Source of the DNA: Mycetocola miduiensis
GTDB lineage: Bacteria > Actinomycetota > Actinomycetes > Actinomycetales > Microbacteriaceae
Length of the DNA: 64,000 nucleotides
Reading direction: 5' to 3'
NCBI RefSeq assembly: GCF_900115155.1
Contig: NZ_FOVM01000003.1
Location: 272,747 to 336,746, forward strand
In this document: positions 25,544 through 34,142 of the stretch, piece by piece
Position numbering within the stretch: position 1 is the stretch's first letter
Layout: each line of letters begins with the position of its first letter
Translations under genes and position numbers: made by a program
The notes under the pieces: model-generated
Told to the model about the DNA's origin: nothing
Seen by the model: only the letters and a program-made list of their open reading frames with translations
Databases searched by the model: none

Positions 25544-26662
25544 TCAGTAGGCGAGCTTGTCGTCGAACACGAGAACACCGCGGTTGAGCTTGCCAGCAGC
25601 CATGTCATCGAACGCGGCGTTGATGTCATCGAGCGCGTAGGTTTTGGAGATCATCTTGTCGAGCGGCAACAAGCCGCGCGCGTAGAGGTCCAGGATGAGC
25701 GGGATGTCGACGGCCGGGCGCGATGACCCGTAGAGCGAGCCGGTGACGATCTTCTCCTCGCGCACCAGCTGCGGGCCTGGCAGTGAGGGCCGGGCATCCG
25801 CCGCGGGCACGCCGACGCACACGATGGTGCCGCCGGCGACCGTTGCATCGAAGGCCTGGGCGAGCACCGCAGGAGCTCCGACGGCGTCGATGGTGTAGTC
25901 GGCGCCGAATCCGTCGGTAAGGGCGCGCACCTGTTCGACGACGTCGTCGCCGGGTGCGATCACATGAGTCGCGCCGAATTCCATCGCCTCGGCACGCTTC
26001 GACTCGATCGGGTCGACAACGATGATCTGGAGGGCACCCGCTACTTTTGCGCCCATCACAGCGCTCAGGCCGACGCCCCCGGCGCCGAAGATGAGCACCG
26101 AGCTTCCTGGGCGCACCTGGGCACGGTTGACGGCGGCCCCATAGCCGGTCATGATCGCGCAACCGACCAGGGCGGCAACACCGAGCGGCACGGTCGGGTC
26201 GATCTTTATCGCGCTCGCAGCCGGCACCACGGTGTGCGACGCGAACGTCGACAGGAATGAGTAGTGGTAGACGGTGTCGCCGTCCTTGCTGAGCCGCGAA
26301 CTACCGTCGAGCATGGTTCCGGCCAGCGTGTACGGGGTGGCGGCTGTGCACAGCACGGGGCGCCCATTGTGGCAGTGACGGCACTCGCCGCAGTTCGGCA
26401 TCCATGACAGCGCGACGTGGTCCCCCGGCACCACGTGCGTCACGAGCTCGCCGACAGCTTCGACGACACCGGCTCCTTCGTGCCCGAGCACGCACGGCAA
26501 GGGCGATGGGATGCGACCGGAGCGTGTGTGCGCATCAGACGCGCAAATACCGCTGGCGACGATGCGCACGAGCACCTCTGTCGGCCGCGGTTCCGCAAGC
26601 TCCAGCGAGGTGACCTCGAACGGCTGATCGGTCCCGGCGAGAAAGGCTGCGGTGATCTCCAT
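25544..26662 (-). CDS. Zinc-dependent class III-type alcohol dehydrogenase
   Basis: A 372-residue medium-chain dehydrogenase. The catalytic zinc ligands are Cys in GICASDAH (about residue 39), His-Glu in LGHEGAGVVE (about 60) and a later Cys in ALVGCAIMTG (about 166). The structural zinc lobe CGECRHCHNGRPVLC (about 91-105) is complete, and the NAD-binding loop is FGAGGVGLSAV near 193. The layout is like NDMA-dependent and S-(hydroxymethyl)mycothiol dehydrogenases of actinobacteria, which handle formaldehyde or other alcohols. That fits the Fae homologue downstream but is an inference. AAGGAG precedes the ATG. Confidence 0.9.
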   Translation of the reverse strand: MEITAAFLAGTDQPFEVTSLELAEPRPTEVLVRIVASGICASDAHTRSGRIPSPLPCVLGHEGAGVVEAVGELVTHVVPGDHVALSWMPNCGECRHCHNGRPVLCTAATPYTLAGTMLDGSSRLSKDGDTVYHYSFLSTFASHTVVPAASAIKIDPTVPLGVAALVGCAIMTGYGAAVNRAQVRPGSSVLIFGAGGVGLSAVMGAKVAGALQIIVVDPIESKRAEAMEFGATHVIAPGDDVVEQVRALTDGFGADYTIDAVGAPAVLAQAFDATVAGGTIVCVGVPAADARPSLPGPQLVREEKIVTGSLYGSSRPAVDIPLILDLYARGLLPLDKMISKTYALDDINAAFDDMAAGKLNRGVLVFDDKLAY

Positions 26663-26693
26663 GGTGTTGCTCCTTGACTAAGTTGTCGGGTAT

Positions 26694-28103
26694 CTAACGG
26701 CACGCGATGGTGTCGAGCTCTTGAAAAAGTGGGTCGAGATGCACGGGCAAAAGCGCGTACGCGTCACGGATCGGGCGGTATGCGAGAGCACCGTGCGGAT
26801 CCACATCCCATGTCTCTCCCGGGTGCACCGTGGCGGCCACCGCAGCATCCCAGTCCGGGTACACGCCTGCGCCGACGAGCGCGCAGATCGCTGAGCCCAT
26901 GCCGGCGGCATCTGTGAGGCGATTGCGTCGCACGGGACGTTCGAGGACGGCTGCGAGAATCCACATCACGAGGTCGGACCGCGATCCTCCGCCCGACACG
27001 ATCACGTGCTCAAAGCGTCGCCCGAGCGTTTCTTCCATTGCGTCGATGTGCCGACGCATGGTGAGGGCGATTCCCTCAAGAATTGCTCGGTAGATGTGAA
27101 AGCGCCCCTGTCTGCCATCGAATCCGATGAGCGCACCGCGGCGGTAGGGGGCGTCGCCGGGTGCCAGCCAGTCGAGAACCGCGAAGAGGCCGTCGCTTCC
27201 AGGCGCGACAGCGCGCGCACCTCTCCCCAGTTCGTCGTCAGTGAGACCGGTCCCGTTGTCGAGGAGTTCGCGCCACCAGCTCACCGTCCACATGCCGCGA
27301 CGGATGCCGCCGCTTTCGTAGAGAAATCTGTGCGGTTCGGAGGCGAAGTTCATCCAGACGTCGTCATGCTCCACAGAGACGAGCGACCCTGTCGTCATTG
27401 CGGCGATGTAGGTGCCTAGGGAAAGTAGTACGGTATCTTCGTCGCGGAGCCCTGACCCGAGTGCTTCTACGGCCTTGTCATTCGCCGTCGCGTACACGGT
27501 GAGGCCTGCAGGAAGGCCCGTCGCTGCCGCCGCGTCGGCGGTGATCGTGCCGAGTGGGGCGCCCGGCAGCACGAGATCGAACAGCTGCTCACGCATCATC
27601 CCAGTGCGCTCATAGGCCTCCGGATCAGTCGACCAACCCCAGTTCTCTTCATCAACCGGCCAGACACCCTGGAGGTTGGCCACGGTGTCGACAAACCGGC
27701 CCGTCAAACGGTGCCCGAGATAGCCAGACGACGTGGTCACATACCGCACACGCGGATCGTGAACGTGGGCTCGCGAGACGCGCACGTCCATCCAGCTGAG
27801 CACGGGTTCGACCAGCTGACCATGCTCGTCAAGTAAGGCCCGGCAGAAACGGATTGTGCACAGCCCGACACCGACGATCCGCGAACGATCCCCCGTGAAT
27901 CCAGCGAGCGCCTCATGGCACGCATCAACGATCGAGTCCCAGAGGTCGTCACCGGGGTGCACTACGTGTCCCGGTGACGGTGACTCTGTGGGTTTCAGAC
28001 GCCGCTGCGCGGAGGAATGGACGACACCGTTCTCATCGACGATGAGAACCTTCGTCGATTGTGAACCGCCGTCAATTGCGACGACGTAGCGGCGTCGGGT
28101 CAC
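26694..28103 (-). CDS. FGGY-family carbohydrate kinase (YgcE-like)
   Basis: A 469-residue kinase with the FGGY plan. The N-terminal phosphate loop is VVAIDGGSQSTKVLIVDENG, followed by GVGLCTIRFCRALLDEHGQ near residue 80. The C-terminal half has LLSLGTYIAAMTTG near 230 and the second phosphate motif EHVIVSGGGSRSDLVMWILAAVLERPV near 365-390. It would phosphorylate a polyol or ketose in the cytoplasm. The GTG start overlaps the FAD-oxidase stop (GTGA). With the adjacent oxidase and short-chain dehydrogenase it forms the same trio as E. coli ygcE, ygcU and ygcW, whose substrate is also not well defined. Confidence 0.88.
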   Translation of the reverse strand: MTRRRYVVAIDGGSQSTKVLIVDENGVVHSSAQRRLKPTESPSPGHVVHPGDDLWDSIVDACHEALAGFTGDRSRIVGVGLCTIRFCRALLDEHGQLVEPVLSWMDVRVSRAHVHDPRVRYVTTSSGYLGHRLTGRFVDTVANLQGVWPVDEENWGWSTDPEAYERTGMMREQLFDLVLPGAPLGTITADAAAATGLPAGLTVYATANDKAVEALGSGLRDEDTVLLSLGTYIAAMTTGSLVSVEHDDVWMNFASEPHRFLYESGGIRRGMWTVSWWRELLDNGTGLTDDELGRGARAVAPGSDGLFAVLDWLAPGDAPYRRGALIGFDGRQGRFHIYRAILEGIALTMRRHIDAMEETLGRRFEHVIVSGGGSRSDLVMWILAAVLERPVRRNRLTDAAGMGSAICALVGAGVYPDWDAAVAATVHPGETWDVDPHGALAYRPIRDAYALLPVHLDPLFQELDTIACR

Positions 28104-29563
28104 GCTTCGAGCGGGATGATCGTGCCGGCGTTCATCACGCCGTTGGGGTCGAAGGTGTTCTTCAGGTGCTCGATCAGTGCATATGCGCTGCCGTGCTCCT
28201 CTCGCGTCCAGGGGGCGCGATACTTACCGATTCCGTGGTGATGCACCATCGAGCCGCCGAGGCGCAGAGACTCTTCCACGATGATCGCGTTCAACGGGAT
28301 GTGGTAGCGGTCGATCTCTTCCCGCGGGTCGCAGTCAATGTTGTAGTCGTACACGAAGTACAGGTTGGTACCGGTCTGGTAGCTGTGCGAAGAGTGCGCA
28401 CCGAGCATCGTGAGGTCGTGGGCCCGCGGGAATTCAGTTCGGATGCGGTCCATGACGGCACGGTAGAGCTCACCGACGCCCGACCAGTTGATCGAGACTT
28501 CCGTGGTGTAACCGAGGTGAGCGTTCTGCAGCATCGTCACCTTTTCGGCGTCGATCTTGTCTTGACCCCAGTTGAGGTTGGCAAACCACGCTTCAATGAG
28601 GCTCGAGTCGACGCTCTCATGCGCACGGTTCGCGAATGTCTCGGTGATCGCCTGCGAGGTGGCTGCCACGAGCGGCTTTGGTCCTTCGGCGGTGAAAATG
28701 ACGACGTTCTTGCCCGCGGAGAAGTGCGCGAAGTGCTGGTTCGCATCCTCCGGCGAGTACACTCGGCAGACCGAAGGACGGTATCCGGCTGTCACAAGTT
28801 CACGGATGGCGGCAACGCCCTCATCGAAGTCGTCCATGAGGAACCCGAAGAAGCGGGTGTTCTCCGGCCGGTACGGGAAGACCTTGATGGTCACTTCGGT
28901 AATGAAGCACAGCGCGCCTTCGTTACCGATGATCACGTGGCGGATGTCGGGACCAGCTGCGCGTCGAGGCACGCTCTTGACGCGGGTGACCGTTCCGTCT
29001 GGGAAGACGGCCTCGAGACCGCTGACCATGTCTTCGATTGCGCCATACAGTGTTGAAAACTGACCGATCGAGCGGGTGGCGACGAGGCCGCCGTATTGCG
29101 CAAGCGGCTTCGACTGGGGCGAGTGCCCCGTGGTCAGACCTTGCTTGCGAAGCTGATTCTCGAGATGCTCGAGCGAAACACCACACTGCACCGTGACCAG
29201 CATGTCGGTCTCGTTCACCTCGATGATGCTGTTCATCCGCGAACCGTCGAGTACGATCGTGTCTTCGACAGCGGTTTCCAGACCGCCTTCGGTACCTGTG
29301 CGGCCGGTCCGCGGCACAACGTTCACCAAATTGGCGTTCGCAAACTGAAGAACGGCAGCAACGTCGGCGGTGTTGCGAGGGTAGGCGATGACCGACGGGA
29401 ACGGCCCATCGAAGATGCCGTGCACGGCCTGGTACTTCTTGAACCGGTCGACACTCGCGAGTTGAAGCTCGTGCTCGTCGGTGACAACTGCGTCGCTGCC
29501 CAGAAGATTGGTGATGCCCGCGACGATCTCGTCACGGCTGAGTGTGGATCTGGATGCCGACAT
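28100..29563 (-). CDS. FAD-binding oxidase (YgcU/alkyl-DHAP-synthase-like)
   Basis: A 487-residue FAD-linked oxidase, close to E. coli YgcU (about 484). A PCMH-type FAD domain covers about residues 45-225: PSVIAYPRNTADVAAVLQFAN, VVPRTGRTGTEGG, YGGLVATRSIGQFSTLYGAIEDMV and IIGNEGALCFITEVTIKVFP. The C-terminal half ends with GGSMVHHHGIGKYR and LKNTFDPNGVMNAG, typical of the glycolate-oxidase/ADPS group. The start is the ATG at 29563; the frame runs further upstream but overlaps the SDR gene. It probably oxidises an alcohol or hydroxyl group of the imported compound in the cytoplasm. Confidence 0.88.
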   Translation of the reverse strand: MSASRSTLSRDEIVAGITNLLGSDAVVTDEHELQLASVDRFKKYQAVHGIFDGPFPSVIAYPRNTADVAAVLQFANANLVNVVPRTGRTGTEGGLETAVEDTIVLDGSRMNSIIEVNETDMLVTVQCGVSLEHLENQLRKQGLTTGHSPQSKPLAQYGGLVATRSIGQFSTLYGAIEDMVSGLEAVFPDGTVTRVKSVPRRAAGPDIRHVIIGNEGALCFITEVTIKVFPYRPENTRFFGFLMDDFDEGVAAIRELVTAGYRPSVCRVYSPEDANQHFAHFSAGKNVVIFTAEGPKPLVAATSQAITETFANRAHESVDSSLIEAWFANLNWGQDKIDAEKVTMLQNAHLGYTTEVSINWSGVGELYRAVMDRIRTEFPRAHDLTMLGAHSSHSYQTGTNLYFVYDYNIDCDPREEIDRYHIPLNAIIVEESLRLGGSMVHHHGIGKYRAPWTREEHGSAYALIEHLKNTFDPNGVMNAGTIIPLEA

Positions 29564-29615
29564 TGAGGGGCCTTCTCTTTCGGGGTGAGTCGAGTGTTTG
29601 ACTGAAGTGACGTGG

Positions 29616-30392
29616 TCAGCGGACCAGGTATCCGCCGTCAACGGTAAGGATGTGTCCGTTGACATAATCAGAGGCGCGGCTGGCGAGGAAAACCGTTGCC
29701 CCCATGAGGTCAGCCGGGTCACCCCACCGTTCCGCCGGAATGTGCTGAAGGATGCGATTGCTGGCCTCTTCGTCGGCGCGCGTCTGGGCTGTCAGTGCTG
29801 TTGCGAAGTAGCCGGGAGCAATGGCGTTCACCTGGATGTTGTCTGCGGCCAACTCATCGCAGTACGCCCGGGTGAAACCGGCGATGCCGGCCTTTGTCGC
29901 GGCATACGCAGGCGACTGCTGTCCGCCGAGGAATGAGAACAAAGAGGCAATATTGATGATCTTGCCGTGTCCCTGTGCTCGCATTACTCGGCTGGCCTCA
30001 TGAGCGAGCTCGAAGGGCGCGGTGAGATTGATGGACACCATCGGATCCCACTTGTCTCGACCGAACGACTCGACATCATCGAGCAGGCAGATGCCGGCCG
30101 AGTTCACCAGAATGTCGAGTGAACCGAACCGTTCCACGCAGGCCGCCACGATCTCGGCGGATACACCGCGTTGACCGAGGTCGGCCTGCAGGAACTCGTA
30201 CTCCCGGCCTTCTGCTTCGATGAGTTGGCGCGTGGTTCCGTCGTCATCGACGAGCCCCGCTACGAAGACGTTCGCACCGGCCTTGGCGAGGGCGACGCTG
30301 AATGCCCGGCCCAACCCGGAGTTGCCCCCGGTCACCACGGCGTTGCGGCCGGGGAGCGAAAACAACTCCAACGAGAAGTCGGTGATTTCCAT
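29616..30392 (-). CDS. SDR family oxidoreductase (YgcW-like)
   Basis: A 258-residue classical short-chain dehydrogenase. It has the cofactor motif VVTGGNSGLGRAF (about 20-32), NSAG at about 96-99, the catalytic Ser in IINIASLFSFLGGQQSPAYAATKAG with Tyr-x-x-x-Lys (about 162-166), and the C-terminal DYVNGHILTVDGGYLVR. The N-terminus DFSLELFSLPGRNAVVTGG and the C-terminus are very like E. coli YgcW. It oxidises or reduces a hydroxyl or keto group with NAD(P). Position: between the OpuC-type binding protein and the FAD oxidase in the same operon. Confidence 0.92.
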   Translation of the reverse strand: MEITDFSLELFSLPGRNAVVTGGNSGLGRAFSVALAKAGANVFVAGLVDDDGTTRQLIEAEGREYEFLQADLGQRGVSAEIVAACVERFGSLDILVNSAGICLLDDVESFGRDKWDPMVSINLTAPFELAHEASRVMRAQGHGKIINIASLFSFLGGQQSPAYAATKAGIAGFTRAYCDELAADNIQVNAIAPGYFATALTAQTRADEEASNRILQHIPAERWGDPADLMGATVFLASRASDYVNGHILTVDGGYLVR

Positions 30393-30451
30393 CGTGCGTT
30401 TTACCTTTCTCGGTGAAGCTTTCGCTTCGGGTTGTGCAGGTCCGCGAGGTG

Positions 30452-31387
30452 CTAGATGAGGCCTTGCTCGGTGAGCCAGTCGATTGCGACGTCTTCCGGC
30501 TCCTCCCCGTCGACATCGACGAGGGCATTGAGCTTCTGCATTTCTTCGGTGGTGAGCAGCGGGGAGATTTCCGCGATGATGTCAGCGATTTCCGGGTACT
30601 TCTTGAGGGTCGACTCCTTGACGGTGAACGCACCCTGGTACGTCGGGAAGAACTCTTTATCGTCTTCCAACACAACCAGGTCGAGTGCGGCAATGCGCCC
30701 ATCCGTCGTGAAGACCTCACCGAAGGTGCAGTCGGCGGCCTTCTCGGTAGCCGTGTAGATCAAGCCCGTGTCGAGAAGCGTGACGTTGGACTCCGAAGCG
30801 CCGAAACCGTATGCCTCCGAAACACCGGTCCAGCCGTCGTCGCGGGTGGAAAACTCGCTCTCGATGCAGAAGGTCTGCTTCTCGCCGGGTAGTCCCGCAA
30901 CATCGCTGAGGGTTGTGATGCCCAGCTCTTTGGCAGTGTCTGCGCGCGTTGCGAAGGCATAGGTGTTGTTGAATGGCGCAGGGTCGAGCCATGCGATGCC
31001 TTCGGCAGCGTCGGCTTCCTTGACGGCCTCGAACTGTGCTTCCGCACCCTTCACCGCGGCAGTGTTGCCTTGGTATGTGATCCACGCGGTGCCGGTGTAC
31101 TCCCAATACCCAACAAACTCGTCGTTCACCAGGGCGGCACGCGTGTTGGCTGAGCCGACCAGCTTGGTGTTCGCTTCCAGGTCTGCGCCGTGTGCATTCA
31201 GCAGCTCGGTCGTGATGTGGGCGAGAATGTACTGCTCCGAGAAGTCCTTCGAGCCAATCTGCCCGGTCAGACCTTCGAGTTCGTCGCCAGCGCTCGACGA
31301 TGAGCTTGCACTGGCGCCGGAGCATCCGCTGAGCAAGAGTGCACCGGCGGCAGCAACCGCAAGACCGGCAGTGAGATTTTTTTTCAT
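30452..31387 (-). CDS. Glycine betaine/choline-type ABC transporter binding lipoprotein (OpuCC/ProX-like)
   Basis: A 311-residue lipoprotein. MKKN is followed by a hydrophobic stretch and the lipobox LSGC at about residue 22, then a Ser/Ala-rich linker. The body has IGSKDFSEQYILAHITTELL, NTRAALVNDEFVGYWEYTGTAW, AFATRADTAKELGI and LVVLEDDKEFFPTYQGAFTV, the usual order in OpuAC/OpuC-class proteins for quaternary amines. The ATG at 31387 has GGAG close by. It feeds the two permeases and ATPase upstream. Because catabolic genes follow, the importer is more likely nutritional than osmoprotective; its ligand is not known. Confidence 0.88.
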   Translation of the reverse strand: MKKNLTAGLAVAAAGALLLSGCSGASASSSSSAGDELEGLTGQIGSKDFSEQYILAHITTELLNAHGADLEANTKLVGSANTRAALVNDEFVGYWEYTGTAWITYQGNTAAVKGAEAQFEAVKEADAAEGIAWLDPAPFNNTYAFATRADTAKELGITTLSDVAGLPGEKQTFCIESEFSTRDDGWTGVSEAYGFGASESNVTLLDTGLIYTATEKAADCTFGEVFTTDGRIAALDLVVLEDDKEFFPTYQGAFTVKESTLKKYPEIADIIAEISPLLTTEEMQKLNALVDVDGEEPEDVAIDWLTEQGLI

Positions 31388-31499
31388 GAGTACTCCTTTG
31401 TGTTGTGAAGCGACCCGCGCACGAAGCTGTACACGGGTGAAGCCACCCGCGCGCGAGCCTGCACACGGGTGAATTGAATCGAGGTTGAAGAGCTGATGT

Positions 31500-32300
31500 T
31501 TAGAGCCCTCGCGGTTTGACGAACTCTTCAACCAGCCCGGCGATCCAGTCGATGAGCACTGCGATGGCAGCGACGAGGATGGCGCCGACGAAGAGGACGG
31601 GAAATCGCTGCAACTTGAGGCCGTTGACGATCATGTCGCCAAGGCCGCCGGCATTGATAAAGGTGGCGATCGTCGCAACACTCACACAGAAGACAAGGGC
31701 CGTGCGCAGACCCGCGAGAATGACGGGCGACGCGAGCGGTAGCTCGATGCGCCGAAGCACCTGCGAGTACGTCATGCCCATGCCGCGCGCGGCTTCTTTC
31801 ACGCCAGCGTCAACCTGCTCGAGACCGATGAGCGTGTTGCGCAGCACGGGAAGAAATGAGTAGGCCACCAGCGCAACGAGCGCCGTAGCGAACCCGGTCT
31901 GCCAAACGATGGCCAGCAGGATCACCACACCGACTGCAGGAGTGGCCTGGCCGATATTGGCGAGGCCGAACGCCACCGTGTGCACCACTTTGGAGCGGCT
32001 TCGATAGACAGCGATACCCGCGGGGATCGCAAGAATTGCAACCAGCGCGGATGCCGCGACGGTGAGCACCAAGTGCTCACTGATCCGGGCGAAGAGATAG
32101 TCCGCATTGAGCGTGCGCTTCTCGATCGAGTCGAGCTGCATCGACGCGATCCACAAGTATGTGGCTAAGAGCACGAACCCCACCACGACAGGGGCGGCCG
32201 CGATGCGAGCAAGTCTGCCGTACCGACGACGACCGGAGCCGTCCGGGACTGCCTTGAGATCGTCGACGAGGCTCACCTCGGTCTCGGTCACGATACTCAT
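31500..32300 (-). CDS. ABC transporter permease (OpuC/ProW-like)
   Basis: A 266-residue membrane protein with an N-terminal cytoplasmic tail of about 30 residues, one leading helix and a five-helix core. The binding-protein-dependent permease loop is EAARGMGMTYSQVLRRIELPLASPVILAGLRTA (about residues 165-197), followed by INAGGLGDMIVNGLKLQ. The start at 32300 lies one base after the ATPase stop, implying coupling. It is one of two permeases that together form the channel, with the one at 33.4-34.0 kb. Confidence 0.88.
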   Translation of the reverse strand: MSIVTETEVSLVDDLKAVPDGSGRRRYGRLARIAAAPVVVGFVLLATYLWIASMQLDSIEKRTLNADYLFARISEHLVLTVAASALVAILAIPAGIAVYRSRSKVVHTVAFGLANIGQATPAVGVVILLAIVWQTGFATALVALVAYSFLPVLRNTLIGLEQVDAGVKEAARGMGMTYSQVLRRIELPLASPVILAGLRTALVFCVSVATIATFINAGGLGDMIVNGLKLQRFPVLFVGAILVAAIAVLIDWIAGLVEEFVKPRGL

Positions 32301-32301
32301 G

Positions 32302-33363
32302 TCAGCGCGTTCCCTCGGCAGCAAACGCCACGGGCTGAGCGTCATTGAGCACGGCAGAGATCGAAGCGTTGGTAATCGAACCGCACACGCGGTGGTCGAC
32401 ATCTACGACGTTGACCGCTGCCGCACCGGTGAGTACCAGCATATTCAACGCATCACGCAGGGAGTCCTGCAGCGTGATCTGCGGTGCTCCGTCGACCGCC
32501 GGGCGAAGCGGCGCATCGATCAGCGGGATCAGGGCGAGGCGCTTGAGCGCGGCACCCTGACCGATGAAGGAAGAAACATACTCGTTCGCCGGGTTCGCGA
32601 GAATCCGCGCCGGGGTATCGAACTGCTCAATCTGTGACCGATCGCTGAGAACGGCAATGCGGTCTCCGAGCTTGATCGCCTCATCGAAGTCGTGGGTGAC
32701 AAAGATGATCGTCTTGCCGATGTCTGCCTGCAACCGAAGGAACTCGGCCTGCAGCTTCTCGCGGGTGATCGGGTCGGTTGCGCCGAAGGGCTCATCCATA
32801 AGCATGACGGGTGGGTCGGCTGCGAGCGCGCGAGCAACACCGGCGCGCTGCTGCTGCCCACCAGAGAGCTGCTTCGGGTAGCGCTTCGCGAACTGCTCTG
32901 GGTCGAGCTGCACCGTCTGAAGCAATTCGTCGACGCGGTCGGCGATTCTCGATTTCGACCAACCAAGGAGCTTGGGAACGACCCCGATGTTCTCGGCGAT
33001 CGTGAGGTGCGGAAAGAGGCCGATCTGCTGGATGACGTAGCCGATATGACGACGCAGTTGATTCGGATCCATCGAGAGGATGTCGGTCCCGTCGATGCGA
33101 ATTGACCCATTCGACGGTTCTATGATGCGGTTGATCATCTTCATGGTCGTCGTCTTGCCGCATCCGCTCGGCCCGACGAACATCACGAGCTCACCTGGTT
33201 CGATGCGCATCGAAAAGTCATCGACGGCCGCCTCCGGCTGACCAGGATAGACCTTGCTCACGCCATCCAGTTCAATTGAGACGCCGCGCTGCTTTTGGGA
33301 AATCGCAGAGAGGAATCCGGTATTGGTACTGACTGCGGGCGTATCGGTCGTTGAATCAGGCAC
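32302..33363 (-). CDS. ABC transporter ATP-binding protein (OpuCA/ProV-like, with CBS region)
   Basis: A 353-residue ATPase. Walker A is VGPSGCGKTTT (about residues 63-73), the Q-loop is YVIQQIGLFPHLT, the signature is LSGGQQQRAGVARAL and Walker B is VMLMDEPFGATDP. The extra C-terminal part after about residue 270 (LRDALNMLVLTGAAAVNVVD, CGSITNASISAVL) looks like a CBS-type regulatory module, as in OpuCA. The GTG start is placed at 33363 behind GAGGGGG. It drives the importer and may sense ionic strength or nucleotides through the CBS region. Confidence 0.9.
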   Translation of the reverse strand: MPDSTTDTPAVSTNTGFLSAISQKQRGVSIELDGVSKVYPGQPEAAVDDFSMRIEPGELVMFVGPSGCGKTTTMKMINRIIEPSNGSIRIDGTDILSMDPNQLRRHIGYVIQQIGLFPHLTIAENIGVVPKLLGWSKSRIADRVDELLQTVQLDPEQFAKRYPKQLSGGQQQRAGVARALAADPPVMLMDEPFGATDPITREKLQAEFLRLQADIGKTIIFVTHDFDEAIKLGDRIAVLSDRSQIEQFDTPARILANPANEYVSSFIGQGAALKRLALIPLIDAPLRPAVDGAPQITLQDSLRDALNMLVLTGAAAVNVVDVDHRVCGSITNASISAVLNDAQPVAFAAEGTR

Positions 33364-34021
33364 GGAGCCCCCTCGAGGTCGTGTAGCGGGAAATGAGTAC
33401 GAACGCACCGTCGACGAGAAGCGCGAGGAGGATGATCCCGACGGTGCCCGCGAGTGCGTAGTTGAGTGCATTCTTCGAGCCCAGCGAACTCAGACCCTTG
33501 AAGATGTATTGCCCGAGGCCCGGGCCGGCCACATAGGCGGCAATTGCGGCAACACCGAGCCCCAGTTGCGCTGCCACGCGTGTTCCGGTGAGGATCAGGG
33601 GCCAGGCTAGCGGCAGCTGCGTGGTGAGCAGGATTCGGCGCGGGCTCATGCCCATCGCCTTCGCCGATTCCATGATGTGCTCCGGAACTTCCGTTAGTCC
33701 CACGACCGTGTTGCGAATGATGGGAAGAAGCGAGTAGAAGACCAGCGCGACGATCGTCGGCCCCCACCCTAGGCCGAGCACCGGACTGAGCAGTGCGAGA
33801 AGCGCCAGAGACGGAACAGTGATGGCGACGGATGCCGCAGTGATTGCGGTCGCGCGAGGCGTCGCACGGTTCCATACGAGCAGTCCGAGCAGGACGCCGG
33901 TGACGAGTGCGATCGCCAACGCGATGACCACGACGAACAAGTGCTCGCCCGCGAGCACGAGGATGTCCTCCCAGCGGCGCTCCAGGAATGTCATGGCGTT
34001 GCCGAAGTCAAAACTGGTCAT
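33356..34021 (-). CDS. ABC transporter permease (OpuC/ProW-like)
   Basis: A 221-residue membrane protein with a leading amphipathic stretch and five or six hydrophobic segments. The coupling loop is ESAKAMGMSPRRILLTTQLPLAWPLILTGTRVA (about 120-152), followed by GPGLGQYIFKGLSSLG. The ATG at 34021 follows AAAGGAG. It is the first gene of the ten-gene operon and overlaps the ATPase gene by 8 bases. The promoter should lie in the 120-bp gap shared with the divergent IclR gene. Confidence 0.88.
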   Translation of the reverse strand: MTSFDFGNAMTFLERRWEDILVLAGEHLFVVVIALAIALVTGVLLGLLVWNRATPRATAITAASVAITVPSLALLALLSPVLGLGWGPTIVALVFYSLLPIIRNTVVGLTEVPEHIMESAKAMGMSPRRILLTTQLPLAWPLILTGTRVAAQLGLGVAAIAAYVAGPGLGQYIFKGLSSLGSKNALNYALAGTVGIILLALLVDGAFVLISRYTTSRGLRA

Positions 34022-34105
34022 AGCTGCTGCTCCTTTCACCATTGAGGGGGCGCCGAACTGACGACGTGCTCAGCATATGGAGGTGATGTCTTTAGCGCAA
34101 CGACT

Positions 34106-34122
34106 GTTGTGCATATGACAAC
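34106..34122. promoter_or_regulatory. Possible IclR operator between divergent genes
   Basis: GTTGT-GCATATG-ACAAC, a 5-bp inverted repeat with a 7-bp A/T-rich centre, lies 21 bp before the IclR start and about 85 bp before the operon start. Size and place fit an IclR-family site. No second copy supports it. Confidence 0.4.
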
Positions 34123-34142
34123 TTAGTGGGTAGCCTGAGCCT

